From an uncultured Idiomarina sp. (GTDB lineage: Bacteria > Pseudomonadota > Gammaproteobacteria > Enterobacterales > Alteromonadaceae), in the NCBI GenBank assembly GCA_946885915.1, contig CAMPHF010000004.1:1-64000 (forward strand): a stretch of DNA of 64,000 nt, read 5' to 3'. This document shows positions 13,863 through 23,093 of this stretch, piece after piece. The stretch's first letter is position 1. The number at the start of each line of letters is the position of its first letter. The notes below the pieces were generated by a model that had not been told where the DNA came from, searched no databases, and saw nothing but the letters and a program-made list of their open reading frames with translations. A program made the position numbers and the translations under genes.

Positions 13863-15785
13863 TTACGCGCTTTTACGCAATAAACCTTGTTTCTTCAAAT
13901 GTACCAGTAGCATGGAGATTGCAGCTGGGGTAATACCTGAAATTCGTCCCGCTTGGCCAACCGTTTCAGGTTGATGTTGATTCAGTTTAGCGACTACCTC
14001 ATTAGATAAACCTTTAATGTTTTTGTAGTCAAAAGCGGAAGGTAATTTAGTATTTTCATGGCGTAATTGCTTGGCAATTTCATCTTGTTGCCGCGCAATG
14101 TAACCGGCGTATTTGGTATGAATCTCTACTTGTTCCGCCGCTTCTTGATCGGTTAAAGCTGGTGCTAAGCCTTCAATAGCAGTAAGTGCTGCGTAAGTTA
14201 CTTCTGGACGACGCAGCAATTCTTCTCCATTCACTTCTTTGGTAATTGGCGATTTAAGTAATTCATTCACCGCTGGGGCCGCGACATGATTGGGATGGAT
14301 CCAAGTGCTGCGGAGTCGTTGTTGTTCCTGGGCAATGGCTTCCATTTTCTGCTCAAACCGGGCCCAACGCGCATCATCCACTAAGCCTAGCTTACGACCT
14401 TGCTCAGTTAAGCGAATATCGGCGTTGTCTTCTCGCAACAGTAGTCGATACTCGGCGCGCGACGTAAACATTCGATAGGGTTCTTTGGTGCCTAAAGTAC
14501 AGAGATCGTCAATGAGTACGCCCATGTAGGCTTGGTCGCGGCGCGGTGCCCAAGGCGCCTCGTCGGTTACTTGTAATGCCGCGTTTAAGCCTGCTACTAG
14601 GCCTTGTGCAGCTGCTTCTTCGTAGCCAGTGGTGCCGTTAATTTGGCCAGCAAAGAATAAGCCTTGAATGTACTTGGTTTCGAGTGATTGTTTTAAATCG
14701 CGCGGATCAAAAAAGTCATATTCAATGGCATATCCAGGCCGCGTTATGTGCGCATTTTCGAAGCCTTTGATGGATTGCACCAACGCCACTTGCACGTCAA
14801 ACGGTAAACTTGTCGAAATACCATTAGGGTAAACCTCATGGGTATTTAAACCCTCTGGTTCGACAAATATTTGATGGGATGTTTTATCGGCAAACCGCAC
14901 CACTTTGTCTTCGATAGATGGGCAGTAACGCGGACCTACACCTTCGATGACGCCTGAATACATTGGCGATCGATCTAAACCACCACGGATCACATCATGG
15001 GTTTGTTCGTTGGTGTGCGTAATGTAGCAGGGGATCTGTTGTGGATGATCCTCAGGTTTACCCATAAATGAAAATTGTGGTGTGGGTGTATCACCTGGTT
15101 GCGCTTGCATCACGCTGAAATCGATAGATTTAGCATCTATTCGTGGCGGGGTGCCGGTTTTTAATCGATCAACCCGTAACGGCAATTCACGTAAGCGTTT
15201 TGCTAAAGCATTTGCGGGAGGATCGCCTGCACGTCCACCTTGATAATTTTCTAAGCCAATGTGGATTTGTCCACCTAAGAATGTACCTACGGTGAGCACA
15301 ACTGTGGTGGCGGAGAACTTCAATCCCATTTGGGTGACAACGCCAACTACTTGGTCGTTGATCACGATGAGATCATCACAAGCTTGTTGGAATAACGATA
15401 AGTTCGGTTGATTTTCTAATGTTTCACGAATGTAGGCTTTGTATAACGCGCGATCTGCTTGGGCGCGAGTAGCACGAACGGCTGGGCCTTTAGAAGCATT
15501 TAGTGTACGAAATTGAATTCCAGCATGATCAGCGGCATGAGCCATGACGCCACCTAAGGCATCTACTTCTTTAACTAAATGGCCTTTACCGATACCACCA
15601 ATAGCAGGGTTACAGGACATTTGGCCTAGGGTTTCGATATTATGTGTTAGCAATAACGTTTGTCTGCCCATTCGCGCAGCAGCGAGTGCAGCTTCTGTAC
15701 CTGCGTGTCCACCACCAATAACGATCACATCGAAATGTTGGTGAAAACTACCAGGCGGCAATTTGGACGAGGTTTTGCTAAACAT
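13863..15785 (-). CDS. mnmG: tRNA uridine-34 5-carboxymethylaminomethyl modification enzyme MnmG
   Basis: MnmG binds FAD and, with MnmE (also in this window), adds the carboxymethylaminomethyl group to wobble uridine 34. The dinucleotide-binding motif [12 protein letters not shown] lies near residues 22-33, followed by [17 protein letters not shown] with a conserved cysteine. The protein is 640 residues long. I start at MFSKTSSK, with AGGAAG four bases upstream; the longer frame adds ten residues with no family support. Its upstream flank is the predicted oriC. Confidence 0.98.
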   Translation of the reverse strand: MFSKTSSKLPPGSFHQHFDVIVIGGGHAGTEAALAAARMGRQTLLLTHNIETLGQMSCNPAIGGIGKGHLVKEVDALGGVMAHAADHAGIQFRTLNASKGPAVRATRAQADRALYKAYIRETLENQPNLSLFQQACDDLIVINDQVVGVVTQMGLKFSATTVVLTVGTFLGGQIHIGLENYQGGRAGDPPANALAKRLRELPLRVDRLKTGTPPRIDAKSIDFSVMQAQPGDTPTPQFSFMGKPEDHPQQIPCYITHTNEQTHDVIRGGLDRSPMYSGVIEGVGPRYCPSIEDKVVRFADKTSHQIFVEPEGLNTHEVYPNGISTSLPFDVQVALVQSIKGFENAHITRPGYAIEYDFFDPRDLKQSLETKYIQGLFFAGQINGTTGYEEAAAQGLVAGLNAALQVTDEAPWAPRRDQAYMGVLIDDLCTLGTKEPYRMFTSRAEYRLLLREDNADIRLTEQGRKLGLVDDARWARFEQKMEAIAQEQQRLRSTWIHPNHVAAPAVNELLKSPITKEVNGEELLRRPEVTYAALTAIEGLAPALTDQEAAEQVEIHTKYAGYIARQQDEIAKQLRHENTKLPSAFDYKNIKGLSNEVVAKLNQHQPETVGQAGRISGITPAAISMLLVHLKKQGLLRKSA

Positions 15786-15963
15786 ATGGCTTCCTGAACT
15801 TGGTAACGAACCCAATATTTTAGCGCGATTAGGGTAGTTTAAGCAAAATAAAAGCGTGTAAATTTTGTGCGCGTTGTTGTTGAAGAGCCCAGTTGTTTTA
15901 TATTAAAAAAGATTTGATCTTGTTTAGATCTTTTATTGTGATGATTACTAGGATCGCAGTTTC

Positions 15964-15972
15964 TGTGGATAA
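15964..15972 (+). promoter_or_regulatory. DnaA box (R1-like)
   Basis: TGTGGATAA is the exact high-affinity DnaA box, placed just right of the AT-rich unwinding region as R1 is in E. coli. Confidence 0.85.
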
Positions 15973-16070
15973 GGGATCAAAGTACTTATTTTATAAGGAT
16001 CTTTTTGATCATATATCCTGTGATCAGAGGATGATCCAAACCGTCTATGAACTGTGGGTAATTAACCTAG

Positions 16071-16079
16071 TTATGCACA
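16071..16079 (-). promoter_or_regulatory. DnaA box (R2-like)
   Basis: TTATGCACA fits the relaxed DnaA consensus TTWTNCACA and lies in the middle of the predicted oriC. Confidence 0.6.
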
Positions 16080-16139
16080 CCCTGAATCATTCACATCTTT
16101 ATGCAGTGCATATGAACATAGCTTGACCCTAGTTATATG

Positions 16140-16607
16140 CTAGTTATCCACACTGGTTGAGATGAGTTGGCAGAGTTTGTTAACCCAAGGTGGGGCAAGC
16201 TGTTCGGGATCATCGTTCAACATATCGATCTCAAGCAAAGCTTGTAAGCGTGACGCACCTGCCACTGCAAGCCGAGTATCTAAGTCGCGCCCGGCGGCAC
16301 AATAAGTGTCGTAGCAGGATTCGCCAATCGCGATTACCGCATAGCCCAAGCCTTTCAGTTGCGGTGCTTGTTGGTGAAGTTGCTCAGCAAAGTCCAGCAT
16401 GCTGTCACCATAATCACCAGCGCCATGGCTGGCGACACAAGCTAACCAAATATGTTGTTGAAGTGGTTGTTGGGTAAGGGTAGTGAAGTCAGGTTCGTAA
16501 TGCATGGCGGTGGTAAAGCCCGCTTGCTCTAGTTGTGCCTGAATTTGATCGGCTAAATATTCGGTATTGCCAGAAGTAGTGGCAACCAAAATATCAATAG
16601 TCTTCAT
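16140..16607 (-). CDS. mioC: Flavodoxin-like protein MioC
   Basis: MioC is a small FMN-binding flavodoxin-like protein. The 155-residue sequence begins MKTIDILVATTSGNTEYLAD, with the phosphate-binding loop at about residues 9-15, and carries the SHGAGDYGDSM and IGESCYDTYC stretches that match the flavin-contact loops of the family. Its position directly beside oriC is the classic mioC location, and its 3' end overlaps the last DnaA box. Transcription runs toward the origin, as in E. coli, where it has been proposed to influence initiation. Confidence 0.9.
   Translation of the reverse strand: MKTIDILVATTSGNTEYLADQIQAQLEQAGFTTAMHYEPDFTTLTQQPLQQHIWLACVASHGAGDYGDSMLDFAEQLHQQAPQLKGLGYAVIAIGESCYDTYCAAGRDLDTRLAVAGASRLQALLEIDMLNDDPEQLAPPWVNKLCQLISTSVDN
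16144..16152 (-). promoter_or_regulatory. DnaA box (R4-like)
   Basis: TTATCCACA is an exact DnaA box at the right edge of the predicted oriC. It lies inside the last codons of mioC, just upstream of its stop codon. Confidence 0.8.
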
Positions 16608-16652
16608 AGAGTTTCCTTGCTGTCATTTAGACGGAATTACGGACAAGCCTGA

Positions 16653-18089
16653 TTATTGGGCGTCGGCGTAAACGCAATTTTTGCCGCGACGTTTAGCTTC
16701 CAAGAGGGCGCTGTCAGCTCGTTGTAATGCTTTATGGACGGTTTCTTGAGGCGCAAGTTCCACCACCCCAAAGCTTGCTTGTAACGATGCCATATTGGCT
16801 TGCACTTTAGTGGTGGTAAGTACCGTGCGGAGTCGTTCGGCGGTTTCTTGGGCTTGCGCTAAATTGGTGTTTTGGCAACAAACCATAAATTCGTCACCAC
16901 CAAAGCGGCCGACAAAATCATTTGAGCGTAATCGCTTACTTATCTCTTGTGCAGCAATTTTCAGTGCTCGGTCGCCCATATCATGACCATAGTTGTCATT
17001 TAATTGCTTAAATCCATCTAAATCAAACATCAGTAAACTACAGGGCTGCTGTCGCTGGGCGCAGCTAATAGCAGCTTGATGAGCTTGCTCTAAAAAGTAG
17101 CTGCGGGTTAATGCGCCGGTTAGGCTGTCGTTGGTGCTGGCAAGTCGTAAAGCATCATTTTGTTCGCGCAGGGCAGGAAGCGCCATGCCGAAGTAAGCAT
17201 TAATCGCAATTAAACACATGGCGACTTGGTAAGTAAGTGCATAACTAAGTAAGCTCAGTGCGCCTACCCACAAAGCGACGGCAGTGCTTGTAATAGCTAA
17301 TGCAATAGCTGCTAAATAAGGGCGCTCGGTATAAACAATCCACATCATGGGTACACTCAAAAAGAAGACTAATAAGCTCATTTTTGGCGTGTGATAATAG
17401 CTAGTGATAAGCATCAGTGTGCTTAATAAGATCAGCACTAACGCAAGTTTCAGTAAATACCATTGACTACCAAGTTGGCTGAGTTGAAAGTGAAGTCCAC
17501 CCAAATAATGTTGAATATCAGGATAACGCCAGCTTAATAGGCCAATAAATAGCGGCGTCATGATAAGGGTAGCCGCGAAATCACCCGCAGCCCACGACAA
17601 CCAAATGGAATCGATATCACTGTGGCTAATCACACCACTTAAGTATAATCCCCAAGGCCCGAGGAGTGATGCAGCTAGTGATGCAACTAATGCGGTGAAG
17701 AAAAAGGCGACAATGGTTTGTGGTAATTGGTGTGGCGCCAAGCGTTCAACAATTAGTCTTAATAACCAGGCCCCACCAAAATAGCTGCCGGCATGCAGAA
17801 CAGCCTGTAATAACCCGGTGGCGATATGGTCCGGCAGAACAATAGGTTCTTGGTGAATATGATTCATCCAAAAGGTAACGGCAACCACACTGGTAATAAT
17901 GGCCGGTAGGGCACGCCAACCGAGCACCAAAAAGGCTGCAAAACTGAGTCCTGCTGGCGGGTACCAAAGGCTGGCATGGGGCGCAACTTCCATCAATACA
18001 GACAGGCGCCACAACAATATCCATGCCGTCGTTAATATTAGATAGCGTGCAAGTGAGCGAGACCAAGCATGTAACAAAATAACGGTCAC
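16653..18089 (-). CDS. Diguanylate cyclase with MASE1 membrane sensor domain
   Basis: This protein is predicted to make cyclic di-GMP from two GTP. Residues about 1-300 hold roughly eight to ten hydrophobic helices of the MASE1 type, with the characteristic N-terminal WYPPAGLSFAAFLVLGWRALPAI stretch split by helix boundaries. The C-terminal GGDEF domain has an intact active site (GRFGGDEFMV) and an RxxD inhibitory site (RSND) five residues before it, so product feedback inhibition is expected. It lies 45 bases upstream of mioC on the same strand but is probably a separate unit. The signal sensed is unknown. The substrate and motifs are clear from the sequence; any link to replication is speculation. 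Confidence 0.93.
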   Translation of the reverse strand: MTVILLHAWSRSLARYLILTTAWILLWRLSVLMEVAPHASLWYPPAGLSFAAFLVLGWRALPAIITSVVAVTFWMNHIHQEPIVLPDHIATGLLQAVLHAGSYFGGAWLLRLIVERLAPHQLPQTIVAFFFTALVASLAASLLGPWGLYLSGVISHSDIDSIWLSWAAGDFAATLIMTPLFIGLLSWRYPDIQHYLGGLHFQLSQLGSQWYLLKLALVLILLSTLMLITSYYHTPKMSLLVFFLSVPMMWIVYTERPYLAAIALAITSTAVALWVGALSLLSYALTYQVAMCLIAINAYFGMALPALREQNDALRLASTNDSLTGALTRSYFLEQAHQAAISCAQRQQPCSLLMFDLDGFKQLNDNYGHDMGDRALKIAAQEISKRLRSNDFVGRFGGDEFMVCCQNTNLAQAQETAERLRTVLTTTKVQANMASLQASFGVVELAPQETVHKALQRADSALLEAKRRGKNCVYADAQ

Positions 18090-18164
18090 CGTTCTATTTA
18101 TGCAGAGAGATTGATTCTAGCATATCGAAAAATACGCATTTGAAAACAAGTGGATGATATTTTT

Positions 18165-19016
18165 ATGAAAAAAGTGATAGCAAGTGGGTTTGGACTGCTG
18201 CTGAGTTTACTGGTTTATAGTTATGCCAACACGGCCCAAGCCTATGGGGAAGCTGGGCATCGGCTGATTTGTAGCGCTGCGTTGGCACACACCCAACCTC
18301 AGACTCAAGCCACCATTGCCAAGTTAGTGGCTGCAGCGGCGGCCGAAGCAGGGGAAAAATATAGTAGCTTTGGGCAATTGTGCGTCTGGCCAGATGACGC
18401 CAGAAGATTGCAAGAATTCCAATGGACAGCCCCTCATCATTATGTGAATTTTGCGCGCGATGCAGTGCAAGTAAGAGCTGCAGACTGTCCGTCAGAGGGC
18501 TGTATTTTATTTGCGCTGGAGCATTATCAAGCGCTATTGCGCCAAGCTCAGGGCCAACCACACTATTGGCAAGCGCTTGCGTTTTTCAGTCATTACATGG
18601 GCGATTTACACCAACCGTTGCATGTGAGTTTTGCTGATGACCTGGGCGGTAACCGGGCCTCGCTTACCTTCAAGGGGCAACCAAGTAACTTGCATGCAGT
18701 TTGGGATACCTTGTTACTAAACGAGCAAATGCGCCGGCGTGAGCTTGATTACTTCGACTATCTTGGCTGGTTGCAACAAAAATTGGCGGCACTTCAGCTC
18801 AGCCATAGTGACACCTTTTTAGCTTGGGCTAATGAGTCAGCTTCAATTACCCGCAAGTTGTATAGCGAGTATCGCAGCGATATTCGTTACGGTGATGCTT
18901 ATGTCGATGAATATGGCGTGTTGAGCGAGCATCGCTTACAAGAGGCGGCGTTTCGGTTGGCGCAACGCTTAGATGCGCTGTTTGCTGAGCCGTTGAAAAC
19001 GCCACCTGAGAATTAA
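18165..19016 (+). CDS. Secreted S1/P1-type nuclease
   Basis: S1/P1 nucleases are trizinc enzymes that cut single-stranded nucleic acids and nucleotides, usually outside the cell. Residues 1-26 form a signal peptide ending AQA. The mature chain then starts YGEAGHRL, where the family usually has W-G-x-x-G-H; the N-terminal residue itself is a zinc ligand through its backbone. Other ligands are visible: WPDD, HHYVNF, SHYMGDLHQPLH and NLHAVWD. Length is 283 residues. I start at ATG 18165 (MKKVIAS) rather than an upstream GTG, because it gives a clean signal peptide. It probably scavenges phosphate or nucleosides from extracellular DNA and RNA. Confidence 0.92.
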   Translation: MKKVIASGFGLLLSLLVYSYANTAQAYGEAGHRLICSAALAHTQPQTQATIAKLVAAAAAEAGEKYSSFGQLCVWPDDARRLQEFQWTAPHHYVNFARDAVQVRAADCPSEGCILFALEHYQALLRQAQGQPHYWQALAFFSHYMGDLHQPLHVSFADDLGGNRASLTFKGQPSNLHAVWDTLLLNEQMRRRELDYFDYLGWLQQKLAALQLSHSDTFLAWANESASITRKLYSEYRSDIRYGDAYVDEYGVLSEHRLQEAAFRLAQRLDALFAEPLKTPPEN

Positions 19017-19127
19017 GATAAGTCGCTCATTATACGCGTTTAATTTGCGCGGCGCAGATAGAGTTGAGCAGCTAAAACTGGTAGGCTCGATAGATTCTAA
19101 TCGCTTTCAATTTGAAAAGTAGGGATC

Positions 19128-21584
19128 ATGTCGAAACTACCATTAACCACCAAGTTATGGCTGCCCGTTGTGGTGGCTGCGGCGACGCTTGGCTTTGCCC
19201 AAAGCCTTAGCGCGCAAGGTATTGAGCAGACCAAAGGCTCATATAAAGATAAATTTCGCCAACTCGATGAAGTGCTACCGACACCAAATGTGTATCGTGC
19301 GCCTACTGGTGAACCGGGCGAGCAATATTGGCAGCAGCAGGCTGACTACGATATTGATGTGACCTTAGATGAGGCCAAGCGCCGAATTGAAGCGACTCAA
19401 ACCATCACTTACACAAATAATTCGCCATACGAGCTGCGCTATTTGTGGGTACAGCTTGATCAAAACATTTTCCGTCCAGATTCAATGGCTGAGCGCACTG
19501 ATACATTCGGTTCGCACCCCGATACCAGCTTAGGCGGTATTGATAAGCCAGCACGCATTAGTTTAAACCAGCTGCGCCGTATGCAATTTATGGCAGACAA
19601 TGAACTTGGCTACGAAATTAGTCGGTTAGAAGCCGTAAATGGTGGCGATCTTAGTTTCACCGTGGTTGGTACCAATTTACGCATCGATTTACCAAAACCA
19701 TTAGCAAGCGGCCAAAGCATGGCGTTTGAAATGGACTTCGCCTTTAACATTGTTGAAGAAGACGCGATGGGTGCGCGCTCGGGTTATGAGCATTTTCCTG
19801 AGGATGCGCGCGAAGGCGGCAACGATATTTTCTTGTTGGCGCAATGGTTCCCGCGGATGGTGTCGTTCTCGGATTACGAAGGCTGGCACAATAAAGAATT
19901 CCTGGGCAGCGGTGAATTCACCCTAGAATTCGGCGATTATGACGTTGAAATTACCGTTCCAGCTGACCACATCGTGTCTTCAACAGGCGTGCTTTATAAC
20001 CCTGATGAAGTGCTCACCGATACCCAAATCGAGCGTTTAGAAGACGCAGAAGATGCCGATCGTCCAGTATTTGTGGTGACCCCAGAAGAAGCGCTCGCGA
20101 ATGAAGCCGAGGGTACCAACGATACGAAAACTTGGCACTTTAAAGCCGAAAATGTGCGTGATTTTGCCTGGGCAAGCTCGCGTAAATTTATCTGGGATGC
20201 CAAAGGTTATGAGCAAGGTGGTGAGGTTCAGCCATTAGTCATGGCAATGTCTTTTTACCCGAAAGAGGGTGGCGAACTGTGGGAAAAATATTCTACTGAG
20301 TCCGTCATTCACACCATGGAAGTTTATTCGCGCTTCTCCTTTGATTACCCGTATCCCACGGCGCAATCAGTGAATGGCCCAGTCGGTGGTATGGAATATC
20401 CTATGATCACCTTCAACGGACCGCGGACTGAATTACAGGATGATGGTTCACGAACCTACTCGCTAGCTGAAAAGCGCTTTTTAATTGGCGTGGTGATTCA
20501 TGAAATTGGTCACATTTACTTCCCGATGGTGGTGAACTCAGACGAGCGTCAGTGGACGTGGATGGATGAAGGTTTGAACAGCTTCCTCGATGCCGTCGCT
20601 GGACGTGAATGGGATCCAGATATTCCTTGGGGTGCTGAGCCGCGCTTCATTGTGGATTACATGAAATCACAAACCCAAGTACCTATCATGACTCAGTCAG
20701 ACAGCGTGCTTCGGTTGGGACCAAATGCTTACACCAAGCCGGCGGTAGCGTTAAATATCTTGCGTGAAGTGATTATGGGACGCGAGTTATTCGATGATGC
20801 ATTCCGTGAGTTCTCACGCCGCTGGATGTTTAAACGTCCGACTCCATCAGATTTTTTCCGCACCATGGAAGAAGTGTCTGGGGTTGACCTTGACTGGTTC
20901 TGGCGTGGTTGGTTCTACACCACCGATCATGTCGATATTAGCTTGGACAAAGTGTATCAATTACGACTTGATACCGAGAACCCGGACATTGATTGGGAAC
21001 GTCGCCGTCAAGAAGAGCAGGCGAAGCCTACCTCGTTATTCGTACAACGTAATGAAGCAGAAGGTCGTCGGACTTGGGTCGAGATGAACCCTGACGTACG
21101 CGACTTCCATGACGAAAACGACGAATTTACGGTGACCAATAAGCAGCGTAATGCGTACCAAGCGTTCTTGAATAAATTAGAGCCTTGGGAGCGGCGGGTA
21201 TTCGATCGTGCGATTGCCGAAGATAAAAATTACTACGTGATGGATTTTAGTAACGTTGGTGGTTTGGTGATGCCGATCTTGTTGGAAATGACCTTCGAAG
21301 ATGGCAGCAAAGACAGCCTTTATATTCCGGCTGAAATTTGGCGTCGTAATGCCCAGCAAGTCAGTAAATTGATTGTCACGGATAAGGCAATTGCTAGCGT
21401 GGCAGTTGACCCGAACTGGGAAACCGCAGATGTGGATATTCAGAACAACTATTATCCGCGCCGTATTATTCAATCGCGTATTGAGGCCTTTAAATACAAT
21501 CGCAGTACCGACCATATTTCGCGCGACATCATGCAAGATGCCAAAACCGAATTGAAGTCGGCTGATGATAAGGACGACGAGTAA
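19128..21584 (+). CDS. Exported M1-family (gluzincin) metallopeptidase
   Basis: This is an 818-residue secreted zinc peptidase. An N-terminal signal peptide (residues about 1-29) is followed by a beta-rich M1-type N-terminal domain. The zinc motif HEIGH is at residues 458-462, and the third ligand Glu481 in WMDEGLNSF lies exactly 18 residues further on, the M1 spacing. The segment GGMEYPMITF supplies the G-x-M-E-x exopeptidase-type loop. The C-terminal 200 residues are a less conserved region ending in a very acidic, lysine-containing tail. It shares a TAATG overlap with the next gene, so the two are translationally coupled. Substrate unknown; peptide scavenging is likely. Confidence 0.9.
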   Translation: MSKLPLTTKLWLPVVVAAATLGFAQSLSAQGIEQTKGSYKDKFRQLDEVLPTPNVYRAPTGEPGEQYWQQQADYDIDVTLDEAKRRIEATQTITYTNNSPYELRYLWVQLDQNIFRPDSMAERTDTFGSHPDTSLGGIDKPARISLNQLRRMQFMADNELGYEISRLEAVNGGDLSFTVVGTNLRIDLPKPLASGQSMAFEMDFAFNIVEEDAMGARSGYEHFPEDAREGGNDIFLLAQWFPRMVSFSDYEGWHNKEFLGSGEFTLEFGDYDVEITVPADHIVSSTGVLYNPDEVLTDTQIERLEDAEDADRPVFVVTPEEALANEAEGTNDTKTWHFKAENVRDFAWASSRKFIWDAKGYEQGGEVQPLVMAMSFYPKEGGELWEKYSTESVIHTMEVYSRFSFDYPYPTAQSVNGPVGGMEYPMITFNGPRTELQDDGSRTYSLAEKRFLIGVVIHEIGHIYFPMVVNSDERQWTWMDEGLNSFLDAVAGREWDPDIPWGAEPRFIVDYMKSQTQVPIMTQSDSVLRLGPNAYTKPAVALNILREVIMGRELFDDAFREFSRRWMFKRPTPSDFFRTMEEVSGVDLDWFWRGWFYTTDHVDISLDKVYQLRLDTENPDIDWERRRQEEQAKPTSLFVQRNEAEGRRTWVEMNPDVRDFHDENDEFTVTNKQRNAYQAFLNKLEPWERRVFDRAIAEDKNYYVMDFSNVGGLVMPILLEMTFEDGSKDSLYIPAEIWRRNAQQVSKLIVTDKAIASVAVDPNWETADVDIQNNYYPRRIIQSRIEAFKYNRSTDHISRDIMQDAKTELKSADDKDDE

Positions 21585-22093
21585 TGCGCTACGGTTTGTT
21601 GATGCTGTTGGTGGTTGCCAGCAGCTGGTGGAGCCTGCAAGTGCAGGCTCATCAGCTGAAAACCGCCATTACTACGGTGTTATTCAACGAACGCACCGGC
21701 AACATTGAAGTCATGCATCGGTTTTATTTGCATGATGCCGAACACGCGATTGAGGCGGTGGTTGGTAAAGGTGCCGATTTGCACGGTGATGAAACCACGC
21801 GCGACGCATTCAGTGACTATGTGATGGCGCATTTTGCGATGCAAACGCTGGCTGGTGAAGCGCTTGACCTGAAAACCGTGGGTTATCAAATTGATGGGCC
21901 GCATTTTTGGGTATATCAAGAAACAGCAATTCCAACGCAACTTAATGGCTTGTCTTTACGGCACAATTCGTTGCAGGAAGTTTGGTCTGATCAAGAAAAC
22001 ATGGTCAATATTGAGCGTAGAGTAAGTGGTAAACAAGTCGTGCAGACGGTTAACTTTACGAATCAAGACGACTGGTTAGAAGTGGCTTTTTAA
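21584..22093 (+). CDS. Small exported protein, DUF6702-like
   Basis: This 169-residue protein starts with a signal peptide (residues 1-22, ending VQA). The mature part begins HQLKTAITTVLFNERTGNIEV and has the MHRFYLHDAEHA segment that I associate with the DUF6702 family of small secreted proteins often encoded next to M1 peptidases. The family assignment is from memory and moderate. Its ATG overlaps the stop codon of the peptidase gene by one base, so a joint role, such as a partner or chaperone for the peptidase, is a reasonable inference but unproven. Confidence 0.8.
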   Translation: MRYGLLMLLVVASSWWSLQVQAHQLKTAITTVLFNERTGNIEVMHRFYLHDAEHAIEAVVGKGADLHGDETTRDAFSDYVMAHFAMQTLAGEALDLKTVGYQIDGPHFWVYQETAIPTQLNGLSLRHNSLQEVWSDQENMVNIERRVSGKQVVQTVNFTNQDDWLEVAF

Positions 22094-22100
22094 TCAATCC

Positions 22101-22122
22101 GAGCGCTCGCTTATGGGCGCTC
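22101..22122. terminator. Small hairpin between convergent genes
   Basis: GAGCGC (22101-22106) pairs with GCGCTC (22117-22122) around a 10-base loop, directly between two convergent stop codons and overlapping the last codons of the minus-strand gene. A TTTTTAAT run precedes it on the plus strand, giving T-rich sequence downstream in the minus direction. It could serve as a weak terminator for the minus-strand gene. Confidence 0.4.
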
Positions 22123-22434
22123 TTCTCCGCATTGCCAACACATTTCGAAACTTGGTGCCTGCTGTTCACCACAATTTGCACAGGTCCACTCCGCCTCACT
22201 TGATTGCTGTTCATAGCTGGTTAATAAAGTGCGCGCTTGTTCATAGTCGATAACGCGTACTTGTAAGCGTGTGGCCATCGCATCCACAGCGAGTTCACCC
22301 ACGCCCCCACTGGCCAAGTTTGGGCTGACTTTGGCTTTAATCCCCTGGCTATTTAACATGCCGGCCAATAACTCGGCTTCTACCGGATTCGCAGCCTGAT
22401 ACACATTAATCCAGTCGAATGGGGTGTCGCTCAT
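22111..22434 (-). CDS. DUF2007-type protein with C-terminal zinc ribbon
   Basis: The 107-residue protein has an N-terminal domain resembling the putative signal-transducing DUF2007 fold (VYQAANPVEAELLAGMLNSQGIKAKVS), known for a small ferredoxin-like structure but no proven function. It ends in a zinc ribbon with two CxxC pairs (CANCGE at about residues 84-89 and CWQCGE at about 98-103). It has no signal peptide, so it is cytoplasmic. It is a single gene convergent with the preceding exported protein gene. Function unknown. Confidence 0.82.
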   Translation of the reverse strand: MSDTPFDWINVYQAANPVEAELLAGMLNSQGIKAKVSPNLASGGVGELAVDAMATRLQVRVIDYEQARTLLTSYEQQSSEAEWTCANCGEQQAPSFEMCWQCGEERP

Positions 22435-22519
22435 GTAGATTCCTTCCCGGGATTTTCGGCTATACTCGCTTGGTACTTATTACTATAAAACAAATCGTTA
22501 CCAGCATAAGGAATAAATC

Positions 22520-22996
22520 ATGAGTAAAATTTCATTGGAACTGCGATGGGCGGTTATTTTTGCCATCAGTATTTTGGTTTGGATGTTGATTGAGCGGCTA
22601 ACCGGCTTGCACGGCGAACGCATCGATCAGCATTATATTTACACCAACCTGTTTGCTATCGTCGCTATCGTTATTTATGTGTTGGCGCTGCAATCTAAGC
22701 GCGCGCAATTGGGCGGCATAATGAGCTGGAAACAAGGTTTTATTGCCGGCGTGATTATCTCCTTGGTGATTGCAATTTTATCGCCGTTGGTCAGCTATCT
22801 GGGCCATACCTTTGTCTCGCCCGATTACTTTCCTAATATAATTGCGCATTCAGTGGCTATTGAAGCCATGACCCAAGCTGAGGCCGAAGCCTTCTTTAAC
22901 TTACAGAGTTATATGGTGCAATCCGCCGTATTTGCCTTTGTGGTCGGGGTGGTGACTTCGGCAATTGTCGCGGTGTTTGTGAAGCGTACCGCGTAA
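22520..22996 (+). CDS. DUF4199-like integral membrane protein
   Basis: A 158-residue protein with four predicted transmembrane helices (about residues 8-25, 40-57, 72-92 and 132-154). The layout and the WKQGFIAG segment before helix 3 resemble the DUF4199 family. There is no enzymatic motif. It is followed by a 97-base gap carrying a candidate ECF promoter for the next gene, so it probably is not part of the sigma operon. Function unknown. Confidence 0.8.
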   Translation: MSKISLELRWAVIFAISILVWMLIERLTGLHGERIDQHYIYTNLFAIVAIVIYVLALQSKRAQLGGIMSWKQGFIAGVIISLVIAILSPLVSYLGHTFVSPDYFPNIIAHSVAIEAMTQAEAEAFFNLQSYMVQSAVFAFVVGVVTSAIVAVFVKRTA

Positions 22997-23031
22997 CTTT
23001 TTGGTGCCTAGATGAGCTTATTTGCCTTTTA

Positions 23032-23062
23032 TCGCATCCAATTCCTAAGTTCATTCGGATAA
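23032..23062 (+). promoter_or_regulatory. Candidate ECF-sigma promoter upstream of the sigma gene
   Basis: TCGCATCC (23032-23039) and CGGATAA (23056-23062) are arranged as GCATC-N17-CG. The same spaced pair recurs at 24318-24341 upstream of the DUF4331 gene. Group IV sigma promoters commonly have an ATC- or AAC-type -35 and a CG-starting -10, so autoregulation is a reasonable inference. Confidence 0.5.
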
Positions 23063-23093
23063 AGAATGAAGAGGCAAATAAAAGGAAAGCTAG

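Larger units (their letters stand above)
15893..16152. other. oriC: Predicted chromosomal replication origin (oriC), E. coli type
   Basis: The mnmG-mioC gap is laid out like E. coli oriC. An AT-rich section (about 15900-15940) carries 13-mer-like units, such as GATCTTTTATTGT at 15927. It is followed by a perfect R1-type DnaA box at 15964, an R2-like TTATGCACA at 16071 and a perfect R4-type box at 16144. R1 and R4 are about 180 bp apart, as in E. coli. Eight GATC sites fall between 15916 and 16036, as expected for SeqA/Dam control. The one-mismatch box TGTGGGTAA is at 16053. I did not find an exact IHF consensus. Function is inferred from layout and flanking genes. Confidence 0.85.

Noticed and set aside
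15961..16020. IHF site in oriC
   Set aside because: ATCAA occurs at the expected place, but the spacing to TTA is one base too long for the consensus, so I do not call it.
15893..16126. 77-codon open frame across the predicted oriC
   Set aside because: The sequence is fully explained by DnaA boxes, GATC sites and the AT-rich region; the frame would have an unlikely composition.
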